A stretch of DNA of 64,000 nt from Ralstonia pickettii (GCF_016466415.2 NZ_CP066772.2:930001-994000), one strand, 5' to 3'; shown: positions 34,036-44,168, numbered from the stretch's first letter. Notes: a model not told the origin generated them from the letters alone. A program made the numbers and translations.

Positions 34036-35364
34036 TTATCCCCCTGACGAGGGGTGTCCGGCAGGTTCCGGGTGCGGATCGCGCATGCGGTCGCGCTGCG
34101 TCAGCGCGGGGAACAGCCGCATCCAGGCGGCCACCACCAACAGGGTGCCCAGGCCGCCAATCACCACCGAGGCCACCGGCCCCAGTAACCCGGCCAACAT
34201 GCCCGATTCGAACTCGCCCAACTGGTTGGACGCGCCCACGAACACGGAATTGACGGCGCTCACGCGCCCACGCATGGCATCGGGCGTATCGAGCTGCACC
34301 AGCGAAGTGCGGATCACCACACTGATCATGTCGGACGCCCCCAGCAGCACCAGCGCCAGCATCGACAGCGGCAGCCAGCGCGACACCCCAAATACCAGCG
34401 TCGCCAGCCCGAACACCGCCACGGCGGCAAACATCACCCGGCCGACGTGCCGATCCAGCGGACGGTGCGCCAGGAAAAGCGCCATGCCCAGCGCCCCCAC
34501 CGCCGGCGCCGAGCGCAGCAGCCCCAGCCCCCATGCGCCTGTGCCCAGGATGTCGCGCGCGTAGATCGGCAGCAGCGCCGTCGCGCCGCCCAGCAGTACC
34601 GCAAACAGGTCGAGCGAGATGGCGCCCAGCACCACCGGCCGCCCCTTGATGAACGCAATGCCGGCAAACAGCGATTCGAGGCTGACCGGCGTGCTGACGG
34701 GCACCGCCCGCTCCATCCGTACCAGCGCCAGCAACATGTGCGCGAGTAAGAACAGCCCTGCCGCCGTGGCATACACCACCGGCGCGCCTGCCACGTAGAG
34801 AAAGCCGCCCAGCGCCGGCCCCAGAATGACACCGGTCTGCCCGGCCGAACTGGACAGCGCCACCGCCCGCGGCAATGCTTGCAGTGGCACCAGCGTCGGC
34901 AACAGCGCTTGCAGCGTCGGCGTCTCGAATGCGCGCATTGCGCCAATCACCACCACGCACAGGAAGATGGGCTGCACGTCGGCATGCCCATTCGCTGCCA
35001 TGACGGCCAGCGCAAGCGCCACCAACGCCTCGATGGCCTGACACGCGCGCACGACGTACCGCCGGTCGTAGCGGTCCGCAATATGGCCGGAGGCCAGCAC
35101 CAGCACCACCGACGGCAGAAACTGCGCCAGTCCGACCAGCCCCAGCACATAGGCGCTGCGCGTCAGGTCGTAAATCTGCCAGCCGACGGCCACACCGAAC
35201 ATCTGATACGCGAACGTGGTGGACAGCCTGGCAAACCAGAAGAGCCTGAACGCGGGATAGTAGAACGGCGCGTGCGACAGCGTTTGCGCAGATGCGGAAG
35301 AGGAAGCGGGGGGGAAACCGGCGTCGCCAGACACGTTGGATGTGCGCCGGAACCCGGCGGTCAA
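34036..35364 (-). CDS. MFS transporter (EntS/MFS_3-like)
   Basis: The protein has up to 442 aa with about 12 membrane helices. Helix 1 begins FRLFWFARLSTTFAYQMFGV, and the loop 2-3 motif is GHIADRYDRRYV. This pattern fits the MFS_3 group that includes the enterobactin exporter EntS. The frame opens with TTG at 35364; a GTG ten codons later is an alternative, and neither has a good ribosome site. Substrates are unknown; no siderophore genes are nearby. It lies upstream of the hybrid kinase gene on the same strand, with a gap of about 136 bases. Confidence 0.82.
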   Translation of the reverse strand: MTAGFRRTSNVSGDAGFPPASSSASAQTLSHAPFYYPAFRLFWFARLSTTFAYQMFGVAVGWQIYDLTRSAYVLGLVGLAQFLPSVVLVLASGHIADRYDRRYVVRACQAIEALVALALAVMAANGHADVQPIFLCVVVIGAMRAFETPTLQALLPTLVPLQALPRAVALSSSAGQTGVILGPALGGFLYVAGAPVVYATAAGLFLLAHMLLALVRMERAVPVSTPVSLESLFAGIAFIKGRPVVLGAISLDLFAVLLGGATALLPIYARDILGTGAWGLGLLRSAPAVGALGMALFLAHRPLDRHVGRVMFAAVAVFGLATLVFGVSRWLPLSMLALVLLGASDMISVVIRTSLVQLDTPDAMRGRVSAVNSVFVGASNQLGEFESGMLAGLLGPVASVVIGGLGTLLVVAAWMRLFPALTQRDRMRDPHPEPAGHPSSGG

Positions 35365-35486
35365 TGAAGGGGGCGGAAAGAAGGCGTGAAGCGTCCGTCA
35401 TCGTAGCGGAAGTCGCCCCCTTGTAGCCGCCCGCGCGGGTACGCGGCTTGCGGAACTGCCGGCACATCATTACAGGAGATTTCATC

Positions 35487-35843
35487 ATGGCCACGCATCG
35501 CACCCGGTCGAAGCCGTCGCAGGCCAAATCGGAGGCCAAGCCCAAGTCCCGCCGCTGGTCGCACCATGTGATGGAGACCAGCGATGCGCTGGACATCGAA
35601 CCCGATATCTTCAAGTCGCGCAGCCCCGCGCGGATTGCGGCGTCGCTCAAGGCATCGGCCGAGCACAGCCGGCGGCGCAAGGGGACGGCATTCCAGTCGG
35701 CCATGTCAATGCTGACGTTCTATATCAATCGGGCGGGGCACAACCTCAGCGGCGGCCGTCGCCGGATTCTGGAACGTGCCAAGGTTGCTCTGCGAGCCGA
35801 ATTTGGCCGCCCTGCGCAAAGCGCGGCCAAGGCCCGGCATTGA
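35487..35843 (+). CDS. DUF3175 family protein
   Basis: The protein has 118 aa from ATG 35487 behind AGGAGA. It is very basic at its N-terminus (MATHRTRSKPSQAKSEAKPK). The DUF3175 core is recognisable: RRWSHHVMETSDALDIEPDIF, then KSRSPARIAASLKASAEHS and a C-terminal SMLTFYINRAGHNL segment. These small proteins are widespread in soil bacteria, and their function is unknown. It is the plus-strand neighbour of a divergent MFS gene and converges with the small gene that follows. Confidence 0.85.
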   Translation: MATHRTRSKPSQAKSEAKPKSRRWSHHVMETSDALDIEPDIFKSRSPARIAASLKASAEHSRRRKGTAFQSAMSMLTFYINRAGHNLSGGRRRILERAKVALRAEFGRPAQSAAKARH

Positions 35844-35860
35844 TGGATGGGTGACGCCGC

Positions 35861-36139
35861 TCAGATGCTCAGCATGACACTGAGCAGCTGGCGGGCGACC
35901 GCCTTGTAGTTGGCTTCGTCGCCCTGCGGCGAATAGGTGGAGAGCGTCTTGCCCCGGTATTTGACGGTCACGATGCCGTTGCGGGTCGAATAGGTGGCTT
36001 CGATGGTCCGGCCGCCGCGCTCGAGATTGAAGGGGATGGTCTCAGCGATCAGCCGTGCGGTTTCTTGCGTGGCCGGTGAGGGCGGCACGGCCGACGCCGG
36101 CGAGTATGAGGCGAGTGCTTGTTGTTCGGGGTGGCGCAT
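35861..36139 (-). CDS. Small conserved hypothetical protein, 92 aa
   Basis: ATG 36139 follows a GAGGAGG site, which decides the start over a longer frame. The product (MRHPEQQALASYSPASAV...) has a disordered N-terminus. The compact C-terminal half contains GRTIEATYSTRNGIVTVKYRGKT-type beta strands and ends in ARQLLSVMLSI. No known domain is recognised. It converges with the DUF3175 gene. Confidence 0.7.
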   Translation of the reverse strand: MRHPEQQALASYSPASAVPPSPATQETARLIAETIPFNLERGGRTIEATYSTRNGIVTVKYRGKTLSTYSPQGDEANYKAVARQLLSVMLSI

Positions 36140-36493
36140 GGCGCCTCCTCTTCGGGGGAAACGGATAGGCACTACAACGCAGGTTCCGTACCAGCCCCGT
36201 TGTGCGCGGACATGCCGAGCGGCCGCCCGAAAAGTGGCACATCAACGGCAGCGGGGCGCTCGCCATGCGCGCGGGTTTGACGTCGCGCGTCGGTCAGTTG
36301 ACGAGATTTGTCAGCTTGGTAAACGCAATTAACTGCCAGGAATTTTCGGCCTCGTGCAAATCCGGGCTATCAAGGCGGGGGGACAGGTGCCATTCTGGTA
36401 AGTGCCATGCCGCGCGCATCGAACCAAGCACATGCACACCGCGCCTTGCAGGCACCCCTGCCGACGTTCCAACCATGCCAATAAGGAGGCAAT
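36140..36493. other. Spacer upstream of dodecin gene, no gene seen
   Basis: These 354 bases carry short open frames on both strands, without ribosome sites or recognisable products. They contain the promoters of the divergent 92-aa gene and of the dodecin gene. No clear repeat or riboswitch was found. Confidence 0.4.
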
Positions 36494-36742
36494 ATGGGTT
36501 CCCATACCTACAAGTTGATCGAGCTGGTCGGCTCTTCTCCGGAGTCCAGCGATGCGGCGGTGCGCAATGCCATCGCGCGGGCAAGCGAAACGCTCAACCA
36601 TCTGGATTGGTTCGAAGTCCTGGAAACGCGTGGCCATCTCGTCGACGGCAAGATCGCGCATTGGCAGGTGACGCTCAAGGTCGGGATGCGGCTGGAGACG
36701 CTGGAAAGCGAAAAGCCCGCCGGCAAGAAGAAGGGCAAATAG
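36494..36742 (+). CDS. Dodecin (flavin-binding protein)
   Basis: The protein has 82 aa behind a strong AAGGAGG site. The whole sequence matches dodecins: [19 protein letters not shown], then [22 protein letters not shown] with the flavin-stacking Trp39, then [16 protein letters not shown]. The C-terminal tail is lysine-rich (PAGKKKGK). Dodecins assemble into hollow dodecamers that store and protect flavins such as riboflavin and FMN. The gene stands alone with its own terminator. Confidence 0.95.
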   Translation: MGSHTYKLIELVGSSPESSDAAVRNAIARASETLNHLDWFEVLETRGHLVDGKIAHWQVTLKVGMRLETLESEKPAGKKKGK

Positions 36743-36751
36743 CGGGTAAAG

Positions 36752-36787
36752 AAAAAGGCGGCCCGGATTGCTCGGGCCGCCTTTTTC
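36752..36787. terminator. Bidirectional rho-independent terminator
   Basis: AAAAAGGCGGCCCG (36752-36765) pairs perfectly with CGGGCCGCCTTTTT (36773-36786) around a 7-base loop, with A5 and T5 flanks that serve both strands. It lies between the convergent dodecin and phosphoesterase genes. Confidence 0.93.
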
Positions 36788-36807
36788 ACGAGGACTGCGT
36801 TGCAGCG

Positions 36808-38970
36808 TTATTGAGCCTGCGTGAAATCCAGCGCGTTGGTCAGGTCACCCATCGGCTTGTTGCCGTTCGAGACAAGCGCGGCGTCACGTTGCTTGATCCC
36901 CGGCAGCGTCGGCAGGTCGAAGCGGTGCGTGATCAGGCGCAGCACCGAAGCCGTGTCGTACTGGGTGTGATCAACGAAACCCTTCTTGGCGAACGGCGAG
37001 ACGATGATCGCCGGGATACGCGTGCCCGGGCCCCAGCGGTCGGCCTTCGGCACCGTGGCGTGGTCGTAGAAGCCGCCGTTTTCGTCATACGTCACAACGA
37101 TCACCATGTTCTTCCACTGCGGGCTCTTCTGCAGTTGGGCGATCACGTTGGCGATGTGCGCGTCGCCGTCGGCCACGTTGGCGTAGCCCGGGTGCTGGTT
37201 CAGGTTGCCTTGCGGCTTGTAGAACGTGACGGCGGGCAGCTTGCCTGCGGCTGCGTCCTGCAGGAAGGCAGCGTCGTAGTCGCGCAGGTGGGCCGCACGC
37301 TCGGCTGCGCCGGTGGCGGTGGCAGGGTCGAAGCGGCTGAAGTAGTTGAACGGCTGGTGGTGCGGCTGGAACTGGATCGAGCCGCTGTAGATCACGCTGC
37401 GCGTGGCGTTCGGAGCGTCGGCGATGGCCGCGTTCCAGGCGCCGGCGTACCAGGCCCAGTCCACGCCACGGGCGGTCAGCAGGTCACCGATGTTGGTGGT
37501 CGACTGCGTCGGCATCGTCGACGCCTTGGTCGGGTCAGCATAGGCTGCGTTGCCGCTGGCTACGGCGTTGCCCGACGGCTGGTACGGCGGCTGCATCGTG
37601 TTGACGGCGTACGAGGTGCCGTTGCTGTCGACCGGCGTCAGGCTGCCGTCCTTCGTAGGGTTGCCATCGTCGCCAGCGCCTGCGTATGAGGTCGGCGCAC
37701 CGGCCATCACCGAGCTTGCCGCCGGGATGAGCGTCGGGCTGCCGTCTGCATTCGTCTTGACATTTGCGATGCTGCCCTTGGCCGGCGAGGTTGCGGCGTT
37801 CGGGTAGATCGGTGCGCATGCGCAGACCAGGTATTGGTGGTTCAGGAACGAACCGCCGAAGGCGCCCATGAAGAAGTTGTCCGCCAGCGTGTATTGCTTG
37901 GCGATGTTCCACATGGCCATCTTGCTGCCGTCGTAGTAGCCCATGGTCAGGCCACCGGCATCAGCAAAGGCGGCGAACTTGTCGTTCTTGCCGCCGTTGA
38001 TCTGCATCTGGTTCTGATAGAAGCGGTGCCAGAGGTCACGCGTGATGACGTTCTGGCCGACCACCGTGCCCGTGCTGCCGAAGCCCGACGGGCTGTCGAT
38101 CTGGAACATCTGGTTCGGCATGTTGGCGGTGGAAGCCTGCGTGATCTGCACGCTCTGGCCGGCGGCGGTCACGCCACCCCAGGTGGGCGGCAGCGTCGGC
38201 AGCACGGAGCCGTCGAAGTCTTTCTGCGCAACGGCAGTGCCCGTCGAGGTCGGGTTCACACCGGGGATGCCATTGGCGCCCGGGAACAGGCCGTACAGGT
38301 TGTCGAAACCGCGGTTTTCTGCGTAGATGACCACGATCGTTTTGACGTTGTTTGCCAGCGCCATGCGCTTGGTCACCCCGTCGTGCAGGCGCTTATCGAT
38401 GTCGCCACCATTGGCAACGGCGTCAGCGATCAGATCGATGGCCTGGTCGATCTCAGCCTGCAGCGCAGTTTTGGTGTCAGCGTCGGTTTCCTTGTTGTGG
38501 TCTTCCAGCAGCTTGTCGATCGTCACGCCAAGGCGAGCGGCCAGTGCCGTCTTGGCAGCGTTGATGTCACCGCCGTTGCTGTCCATCAGGACCGCCAGTT
38601 CGGTCGAGATGGCGCTGACAACAGCATTGGCACCGGCCGGTGCGCGGAACACCAGCGGCTGCGTGATGGCCGTATGCGTGCCCTTGTCCGGGTCGTTGCG
38701 GAAAGCGTCCGTGCCGATTTCCACGGTGATGGCGCCCGTGCCCGACAGCGAGTACGCGCCGTTGGCATCGGTATAGGTGCTGGCTTCACCCGAATCGCAC
38801 TTGCCGTTGTTGTTGGCGTCGATACAAACTTTGGCATGCTCGAAGTAGCTGCCCGTCACCACGCCCGAGGTGGACGCGGAGGCACTGCTGTTCGAATCAC
38901 TGCCACCACAGGCAGACATGCTGGCAGCAACCAACGCGGTCAGCGGCAAAAGACGAAGCGCTCGGCTCAT
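36808..38970 (-). CDS. AcpA/phospholipase C-type phosphoesterase lipoprotein
   Basis: The protein has 720 aa from ATG 38970 (MSRALRLLPLTALVAASMSACGG), with a lipobox at SMSAC, so it is exported and probably lipid-anchored. Residues about 40-85 form an Asp/Asn-rich, Ca-binding-like module (VCIDANNNGKCDSGEAST) of the carboxypeptidase-regulatory/cadherin type. A helical region follows. The C-terminal part is the PF04185 phosphoesterase domain, with VIYAENRGFDNLYGLFPG and VTYDENGGFYDHATVP, plus WGPGTRIPAIIVSP. Members include the AcpA acid phosphatase and bacterial phospholipase C. The substrate is open. It is divergent from a di-haem peroxidase gene. Confidence 0.85.
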   Translation of the reverse strand: MSRALRLLPLTALVAASMSACGGSDSNSSASASTSGVVTGSYFEHAKVCIDANNNGKCDSGEASTYTDANGAYSLSGTGAITVEIGTDAFRNDPDKGTHTAITQPLVFRAPAGANAVVSAISTELAVLMDSNGGDINAAKTALAARLGVTIDKLLEDHNKETDADTKTALQAEIDQAIDLIADAVANGGDIDKRLHDGVTKRMALANNVKTIVVIYAENRGFDNLYGLFPGANGIPGVNPTSTGTAVAQKDFDGSVLPTLPPTWGGVTAAGQSVQITQASTANMPNQMFQIDSPSGFGSTGTVVGQNVITRDLWHRFYQNQMQINGGKNDKFAAFADAGGLTMGYYDGSKMAMWNIAKQYTLADNFFMGAFGGSFLNHQYLVCACAPIYPNAATSPAKGSIANVKTNADGSPTLIPAASSVMAGAPTSYAGAGDDGNPTKDGSLTPVDSNGTSYAVNTMQPPYQPSGNAVASGNAAYADPTKASTMPTQSTTNIGDLLTARGVDWAWYAGAWNAAIADAPNATRSVIYSGSIQFQPHHQPFNYFSRFDPATATGAAERAAHLRDYDAAFLQDAAAGKLPAVTFYKPQGNLNQHPGYANVADGDAHIANVIAQLQKSPQWKNMVIVVTYDENGGFYDHATVPKADRWGPGTRIPAIIVSPFAKKGFVDHTQYDTASVLRLITHRFDLPTLPGIKQRDAALVSNGNKPMGDLTNALDFTQAQ

Positions 38971-39244
38971 GATTTCCCTGGATTGTTGTGTGGGGGGCGA
39001 AAGCGAGCCGGAGTCTGTGCTTCGTGTGTGACAAGTTGATGATGAGAACGCTGGCGTGGAGCTGATTTCGCCCCAGTTGAGCGTGATGACCATCATCAGG
39101 ATGAGCATGGGGACGACCGATCGTTTGAAGACATTTGTCACCACGGGACCTCTCCAAGGGCTGACGTGACAGACGTCTGACGACATCGAAGTGTCATGGC
39201 CGCCGTGCTAAGTTGCAAGGCTCCCAAAATCCCGCCTGCCGAAA
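38971..39244. promoter_or_regulatory. Divergent region between phosphoesterase and di-haem peroxidase genes
   Basis: This 274-base spacer holds both promoters. It contains several TGTCA/TGACA words (for example around 39137, 39169 and 39194), but they are not spaced as a proper Pho box. An open frame continues through part of it upstream of the phosphoesterase start and looks non-coding. Confidence 0.35.
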
Positions 39245-40636
39245 ATGTCCCGTGTACTGCCCGCTGCAACGTTTCGCGTGATCGCCGTATCGGCGCTTGC
39301 CGGCGTGGTCGTCGCGTTGAGCGGGTGCGGGCGGGGCGATCCTGCGGCTCATGCCGCGACCGTGGCGGCTTCGGCAGCAGCAGCGGTGGCGCCATCGACG
39401 GCGGCGGGCGCAAAGCCGGCAGCGGCCCCGGCCTACGAGAAAGCCTTCTACACCATGATGGCTACGCGCCGCCCGTCGGTGCCTGCAATGGCGGCGCTTG
39501 GCAAGGCGCTGTTCTTCGATCCTGCCCTGTCTGCCTCGGGCAAGCAGGCCTGCGCCAGCTGCCATAGCCCGACGCATGCCTACGGCCCTCCAAACGATCT
39601 GTCGGTGCAACTGGGCGGCACTGGCATGAACAAGACGGGCGTGCGTGCCGCACCGTCGCTGCGCTATCTGCAGAAGGTGCCGCCGTTCTCCGAACACTTT
39701 TACGAGAGCGACGGCAACGACTCGGAAGACCAGGGCCCGACCGGCGGCTACACCTGGGACGGCCGTGTATCGTCCACGCACGACCAGGCGCGCATCCCGC
39801 TGCTGTCGGGGCACGAGATGGCCAATGGCACGCAGGCCACCGTCGTGGCCAAGCTGCGCAACGGCCGCCACGCGCAGACGTTCCGCCAGGTATTTGGCAA
39901 CGACATCCTCGACAACGAAGACACCGCCTTCCGGGCCGCGTTGATGGCACTGGAGGTCTTCCAGGAAACGCCCTCCGAGTTCTATCCGTACGACAGCAAA
40001 TATGACGCGTTCTTGCGCAAGCAGGTCAAGCTGTCGGCGCAAGAGATGCGCGGCCTGCAGGCGTTTGCCGATCGGGCCAAGGGCAATTGCGCGTCGTGCC
40101 ATGTGAGCGCGATCAAGCAGGATGGGGCGTTCCCCGCTTTCACCGATTTCGGCCACATTGCCGTGGGCGTGCCACGCAATCGCTCGCTGGCCGCCAATGC
40201 GGATCCGAACTTCTTCGACCTGGGCCTGTGCGGCCCCGACCGGACCGATCTCAAAGACCGCACGGCCTATTGCGGCCGCTTCCGCACGCCGTCGCTGCGC
40301 AACGTGGCGCTGCGCAAGACCTTCTTCCACAACGGCGCCATCCACTCGCTGGAAGACGCGGTGCGCTTCTACGCCCAGCGCGACACGCAGCCGCAGAAGT
40401 GGTACCCGCGCAAGGCTGACGGCACGGTCGACAAGTTCGACGATCTGCCGCCCCAGTACCGCGCCAACGTCAACATGGAGCCGCCGTTTGGCGGCAAGCC
40501 GGGCGACAAGCCTGTGCTGTCCGAGGCCGACGTGCGCGACATCGTTGCGTTTCTCAAGACGCTCACCGACGGCTATCGCCCCGTGCGGGCGATGCAATCC
40601 GGCGTCCAGAGCGGCAGCCGCGTCGCACAGCGCTGA
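39245..40636 (+). CDS. Di-haem cytochrome c peroxidase / MauG-family lipoprotein
   Basis: The protein has 463 aa with a signal peptide and lipobox (LSGC, Cys28), followed by an alanine-rich linker. Two CXXCH haem c sites are present, CASCH at residues 103-107 and CASCH at 282-286, in the arrangement of bacterial cytochrome c peroxidases. RTPSLRNVALRKTFFHNG near residue 350 is the usual C-terminal motif. Such proteins reduce hydrogen peroxide or, as in MauG and MbnH, oxidise protein side chains. Divergence from a phosphoesterase gene suggests shared control, but no direct link is known. It acts in the periplasm. Confidence 0.9.
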   Translation: MSRVLPAATFRVIAVSALAGVVVALSGCGRGDPAAHAATVAASAAAAVAPSTAAGAKPAAAPAYEKAFYTMMATRRPSVPAMAALGKALFFDPALSASGKQACASCHSPTHAYGPPNDLSVQLGGTGMNKTGVRAAPSLRYLQKVPPFSEHFYESDGNDSEDQGPTGGYTWDGRVSSTHDQARIPLLSGHEMANGTQATVVAKLRNGRHAQTFRQVFGNDILDNEDTAFRAALMALEVFQETPSEFYPYDSKYDAFLRKQVKLSAQEMRGLQAFADRAKGNCASCHVSAIKQDGAFPAFTDFGHIAVGVPRNRSLAANADPNFFDLGLCGPDRTDLKDRTAYCGRFRTPSLRNVALRKTFFHNGAIHSLEDAVRFYAQRDTQPQKWYPRKADGTVDKFDDLPPQYRANVNMEPPFGGKPGDKPVLSEADVRDIVAFLKTLTDGYRPVRAMQSGVQSGSRVAQR

Positions 40637-40759
40637 GCCTCGCAATCCAAGCCCCGCGGCCCGGTTGTTGCAACACCTTGCGACGGATTCGCGCAAGGCC
40701 GTGCGTGCGCTGCGGTTATCATCGGCGGATCGCCTTTCTGCTGTCTCCTACTTCCCGCT

Positions 40760-42340
40760 ATGACCTGGCTTGCTGACCCGTCCATCTGGATTGGCCTGTT
40801 TACCCTGGTGGTGCTCGAGATTGTTCTCGGCATCGACAACCTCGTCTTCATCGCCATCCTGGTCAACAAGCTGCCGCCTGCGCTGCGCGACCGCGCCCGC
40901 GTGATCGGGCTGGGGCTGGCCTTGCTGATGCGCATGGTGCTGCTGGCTGCCATGTCGTGGCTGATCGGGCTGACCAAGCCGTTGCTCACGCTAGGGCCGG
41001 TCGATCTGTCGGGCCGATCGATGATCCTGCTGCTGGGCGGCTTCTTCCTGCTGTTCAAGGCCACGTCCGAACTGCACGAACGCCTGGACGGCCAGCCGCA
41101 AGACGAAAGCCATGGCAGCGGTCATGGCAAGTTCTGGAACGTGATCGCGCAGGTGGTGATTCTCGATGCGGTGTTCTCCATCGACTCCGTCATCACTGCC
41201 GTGGGCATGGTCAACGACCTGCCGGTGATGATGGCAGCCGTGGTGGTCGCCATGGGCGCCATGCTGTTTGCCTCACGCCCGTTGACGAACTTCGTCAACG
41301 CGCATCGCACGGTGGTGGTGTTGTGCCTGAGCTTCCTGCTCATGATCGGTTTCTCGCTCGTGGCCGAGGGCCTGGGCTTTCATATTCCGAAGGGCTATCT
41401 GTATGCAGCCATTGGCTTCTCGATCCTGATCGAATTCTTCAACCAGATGGCTCAGCGCAATACCGTGCGCTACGAGCGCCGCCGCCCGCTGCGCGAGCGT
41501 ACCGCTGACGCGGTGCTGAGCCTGCTGGGCGACCGCCGTGGCGCGCCGGCCGAGTCCGAATCGCACGAGGCTGCCTCGCACGATGCCGGCCAGTCCGTAC
41601 CCGAGACCGTCTTTCGCCCGGAAGAGCGCAGCATGGTCAGCGGCGTGCTCGACCTGGCCGAGCGCTCGGTGCGCTCGATCATGACGCCGCGCCACGATAT
41701 TTCGTGGGTGGATCTGGATGCCGATGCGGCCGTTACGCGCAAGTTGCTGCTGGCCGTGCCGCACAACCAGTTTCCGGTCTGCCGCGGCGGGCTGGATGAC
41801 CTGGTGGGCGTGGCGCGCGCCAAAGACCTGATGGGCGATCTCGACACCCGTGGCTCCATCGACGTAGACCGCAGCGTGAAGCCCGCGCTCAAGGTGTCCG
41901 ACAACATCGGCATCCTCCGCCTGATGGATCAGCTCAAGCGTGCGCGCGGGCGCATGCTGGTGGTGACCGATCCGCTGGACGTGGTGCAAGGCGTGGTGAC
42001 GCCCATCGACGTGCTCGAAGCCATTGCCGGTGAATTCCCCGATGAAGACGAACGCCCCGGCGTGGTGGAAGTCAGCGATGGCTGCTGGGAAGTGGCTGGC
42101 GAGGCCGACCTGCGCCAGCTCGAAGATGTCCTGCATGTCGACTGGCTGCTCGACGAAGGCGGCGGCGCCACGAGCCTTGGCGGCTACCTGTTCAACCAGT
42201 GGGACCGCCTGCCAGAGGTGGGCGATACGCTGGTGCGCCACGACTTGCGCTTTGTGATCCTGGAAGCGGGCAGCCGCCGCATCGTGCGCGTGCGCATCGA
42301 GCGCATGGAAGACGTGACGGCGCCCGAGGCGGAAGCCTAA
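40760..42340 (+). CDS. TerC-family membrane protein with CBS and CorC/HlyC domains
   Basis: The protein has 526 aa. Residues about 1-235 form a TerC domain with seven or so helices and acidic intramembrane motifs ([30 protein letters not shown]). A pair of CBS domains follows (about 300-420, [13 protein letters not shown] onward), and then a CorC_HlyC domain (about 435-515, [18 protein letters not shown]). This is the YoaE/YegH/TerC layout linked to manganese or other metal-ion export and to loading of exported enzymes; CBS domains usually bind adenine nucleotides. It overlaps the convergent EamA gene by four bases. No Mn riboswitch is visible upstream. Confidence 0.92.
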   Translation: MTWLADPSIWIGLFTLVVLEIVLGIDNLVFIAILVNKLPPALRDRARVIGLGLALLMRMVLLAAMSWLIGLTKPLLTLGPVDLSGRSMILLLGGFFLLFKATSELHERLDGQPQDESHGSGHGKFWNVIAQVVILDAVFSIDSVITAVGMVNDLPVMMAAVVVAMGAMLFASRPLTNFVNAHRTVVVLCLSFLLMIGFSLVAEGLGFHIPKGYLYAAIGFSILIEFFNQMAQRNTVRYERRRPLRERTADAVLSLLGDRRGAPAESESHEAASHDAGQSVPETVFRPEERSMVSGVLDLAERSVRSIMTPRHDISWVDLDADAAVTRKLLLAVPHNQFPVCRGGLDDLVGVARAKDLMGDLDTRGSIDVDRSVKPALKVSDNIGILRLMDQLKRARGRMLVVTDPLDVVQGVVTPIDVLEAIAGEFPDEDERPGVVEVSDGCWEVAGEADLRQLEDVLHVDWLLDEGGGATSLGGYLFNQWDRLPEVGDTLVRHDLRFVILEAGSRRIVRVRIERMEDVTAPEAEA

Positions 42341-43245
42341 CTCGTCGTTGTTGTGACCGGCCGTGGCGCACGCGCCAAACCAAGGCTGAGCACACCCGCC
42401 AGCACGCACGCAATGCCACCGACCTGGCGCGCGCTGACCGCCTCGCCGAGCAGCGTTGCTGCAAAAACCACCGCTGCCACAGGCGCGAGTGCGGTGAACA
42501 ACGATGCCTCCGCACCGCTCACGCGTGCGGCCCCGGCATACCAAAGCACAAAACCGCCGACCGTCGGCACGATGGCGTAATAGGCTACCGCCATCAGCGC
42601 GTGCGTTGCCTGCGCGGATGCGTGCAACTGCCACGGCGCCTCCCACAGCCCGGGCAGCAGCGCAGTCAGCAAGCCGAACGCACTCATCAATGCCGACAGG
42701 GCCAGCGGCGGCACCGGCGTGCGCAGCCGCTTGTTGAGCAGGATGAAGAGCCCCTCGCACACCACGGCGCCCATCACCAGCAGGTTGCCCAGCAGCGGAT
42801 GTGTCGCGTCGCCGCGCGGCTGCAGGGCGATGGCCAGCACGCCGGCGGTGGCTAGCCCAATCGCCCCCAGCACCGCGCGGCCGGGCCGTTCGCCCAGCAG
42901 CACGATGGCGATCAACGCCGACATGACCGGCAGCGTGCCGATGATGACGCCCGCATCCGCGGCCGACGTATGCTGCAGCCCCGAAATGAGCAGCGTCGTA
43001 TAGCCCACGCTGCCGGCAGCCGCCTGCACGAAAAGCAGCGCCCAATCCCTGCGTGCGAGCGCAGGCCAGCGCGTGCGGGTCATGCGCATGATGAGCAGGA
43101 ACAGCGGCAGCGCCATCGCAAAGCGCAACGCTGTCGCTGTAAATGGCGGCAGGCCCGCCGCGATGATCTTGCTGGCCGCCACGGTGCTGCCGACCAGCAC
43201 CATCGCCAGGGCGAGGTAGAGACAACCTTCGAGTCGTTCGGACAT
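42337..43245 (-). CDS. EamA/DMT-family transporter
   Basis: The protein has 302 aa from ATG 43245 ([20 protein letters not shown]) behind AGGGA. It has ten predicted membrane helices in two EamA repeats, with the [19 protein letters not shown] and [21 protein letters not shown] landmarks. Family members export amino acids or other metabolites. It lies 95 bases downstream of an AraC-family regulator gene on the same strand and is probably under its control. Substrate is unknown. Confidence 0.88.
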   Translation of the reverse strand: MSERLEGCLYLALAMVLVGSTVAASKIIAAGLPPFTATALRFAMALPLFLLIMRMTRTRWPALARRDWALLFVQAAAGSVGYTTLLISGLQHTSAADAGVIIGTLPVMSALIAIVLLGERPGRAVLGAIGLATAGVLAIALQPRGDATHPLLGNLLVMGAVVCEGLFILLNKRLRTPVPPLALSALMSAFGLLTALLPGLWEAPWQLHASAQATHALMAVAYYAIVPTVGGFVLWYAGAARVSGAEASLFTALAPVAAVVFAATLLGEAVSARQVGGIACVLAGVLSLGLARAPRPVTTTTS

Positions 43246-43340
43246 AGCGCATCCCTGCATGGGTAGAAGCCGCAGGATGGGCCTACGCGATGCGCGCGTC
43301 TTGAACGAAATTGCAGCGGGGGAGGGAGCGACAGATGCGG

Positions 43341-44168
43341 CTAGCGCGCCGCCGCCACCATGCCCGGCGATACGCCGTACTTGCGCACGAACTGCCGCGT
43401 CATGTGGCTTTGATCGGCAAAGCCGCAAGCGGCCGCCACTTCCGCCAACGGCTCGCCTTGGGCGATCAGCCGGCGCGCCAGGGCCACGCGACGCTGCACC
43501 TGATAGGCGTGGGGCGTGAGGCCCGTGACGCGGGCAAAGCCGCGCAATACCTGGAAGCGGCTCAGGCCGGTCTCGCGCGCGAGGTCGAGCAGGGAGATGG
43601 CCGCGGCCGGGTCATCATCGATGCGGGTGCGGGCGAGCCGGATGGCATCGGGGACTGCGTCGGTGTGGTGGTTGGCCGGTCGGTTTGCGGGATGCAGCGC
43701 GTCCGCCAGTACGGACAGCAGCAACTGCTCGCGCAGCAGGGCGTCGTTTCGGGCGCCGGGCATCGTCATCTGCGCAAACAGCAGGCGCACGCGCGGTGCG
43801 AGAGTGGCGTCGCGGATGACAGGGCGGTCAAACTCGGCGTCGCCGTAGTGGCCGGGGTGCAGATCCGTCGCCATGTCGGCGACCACGCCGGGGTCAAGGT
43901 AAAGCATGCGCCACGCGCGGCCGGCATCGCCGATGGGTGTGCCATCGTGCACTTCAAGCGGATTGACGGTGATGACGTCGCCCGCACCGGCTTCCACGGT
44001 GCCGCGTCCGCTGAACGACTTCTGCGCCCCGCGATCGACGATGCCGATGCCGAACTGGCCGTGCGTGTGGCGAGGAAAAGCGTGGCCGGAATCTGCGGCA
44101 ACGGCTTCCACGCCGCGCATGGCGCAGCGATGCATCGAAAACGCGAGGTTGGCCGGCCGGCTGGGCAA
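43341..44168 (-). CDS. AraC-family transcriptional regulator
   Basis: The protein has 275 aa if started at the TTG at 44168, which has AAGGA seven bases upstream; an ATG eleven codons later is an alternative. The N-terminal cupin-like domain (HAFPRHTHGQFGIGIVDRG, GDVITVNPLEVHDG) should bind an effector. The C-terminal half has the two AraC helix-turn-helix motifs (LLDLARETGLSRFQVLRGFARVTG and EVAAACGFADQSHMTRQFVRKYG). The EamA exporter gene follows, so amino-acid-type export control is likely. Confidence 0.9.
   Translation of the reverse strand: MPSRPANLAFSMHRCAMRGVEAVAADSGHAFPRHTHGQFGIGIVDRGAQKSFSGRGTVEAGAGDVITVNPLEVHDGTPIGDAGRAWRMLYLDPGVVADMATDLHPGHYGDAEFDRPVIRDATLAPRVRLLFAQMTMPGARNDALLREQLLLSVLADALHPANRPANHHTDAVPDAIRLARTRIDDDPAAAISLLDLARETGLSRFQVLRGFARVTGLTPHAYQVQRRVALARRLIAQGEPLAEVAAACGFADQSHMTRQFVRKYGVSPGMVAAAR

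Noticed and set aside
39130..39200. Possible Pho boxes upstream of the phosphoesterase gene
   Set aside because: TGTCA/TGACA words occur, but no two are in the same orientation at the 11-base repeat spacing of a Pho box.
40637..40759. Manganese (yybP-ykoY) riboswitch before the TerC gene
   Set aside because: TerC-family genes sometimes have one, but the conserved loops are not present in this 123-base spacer.
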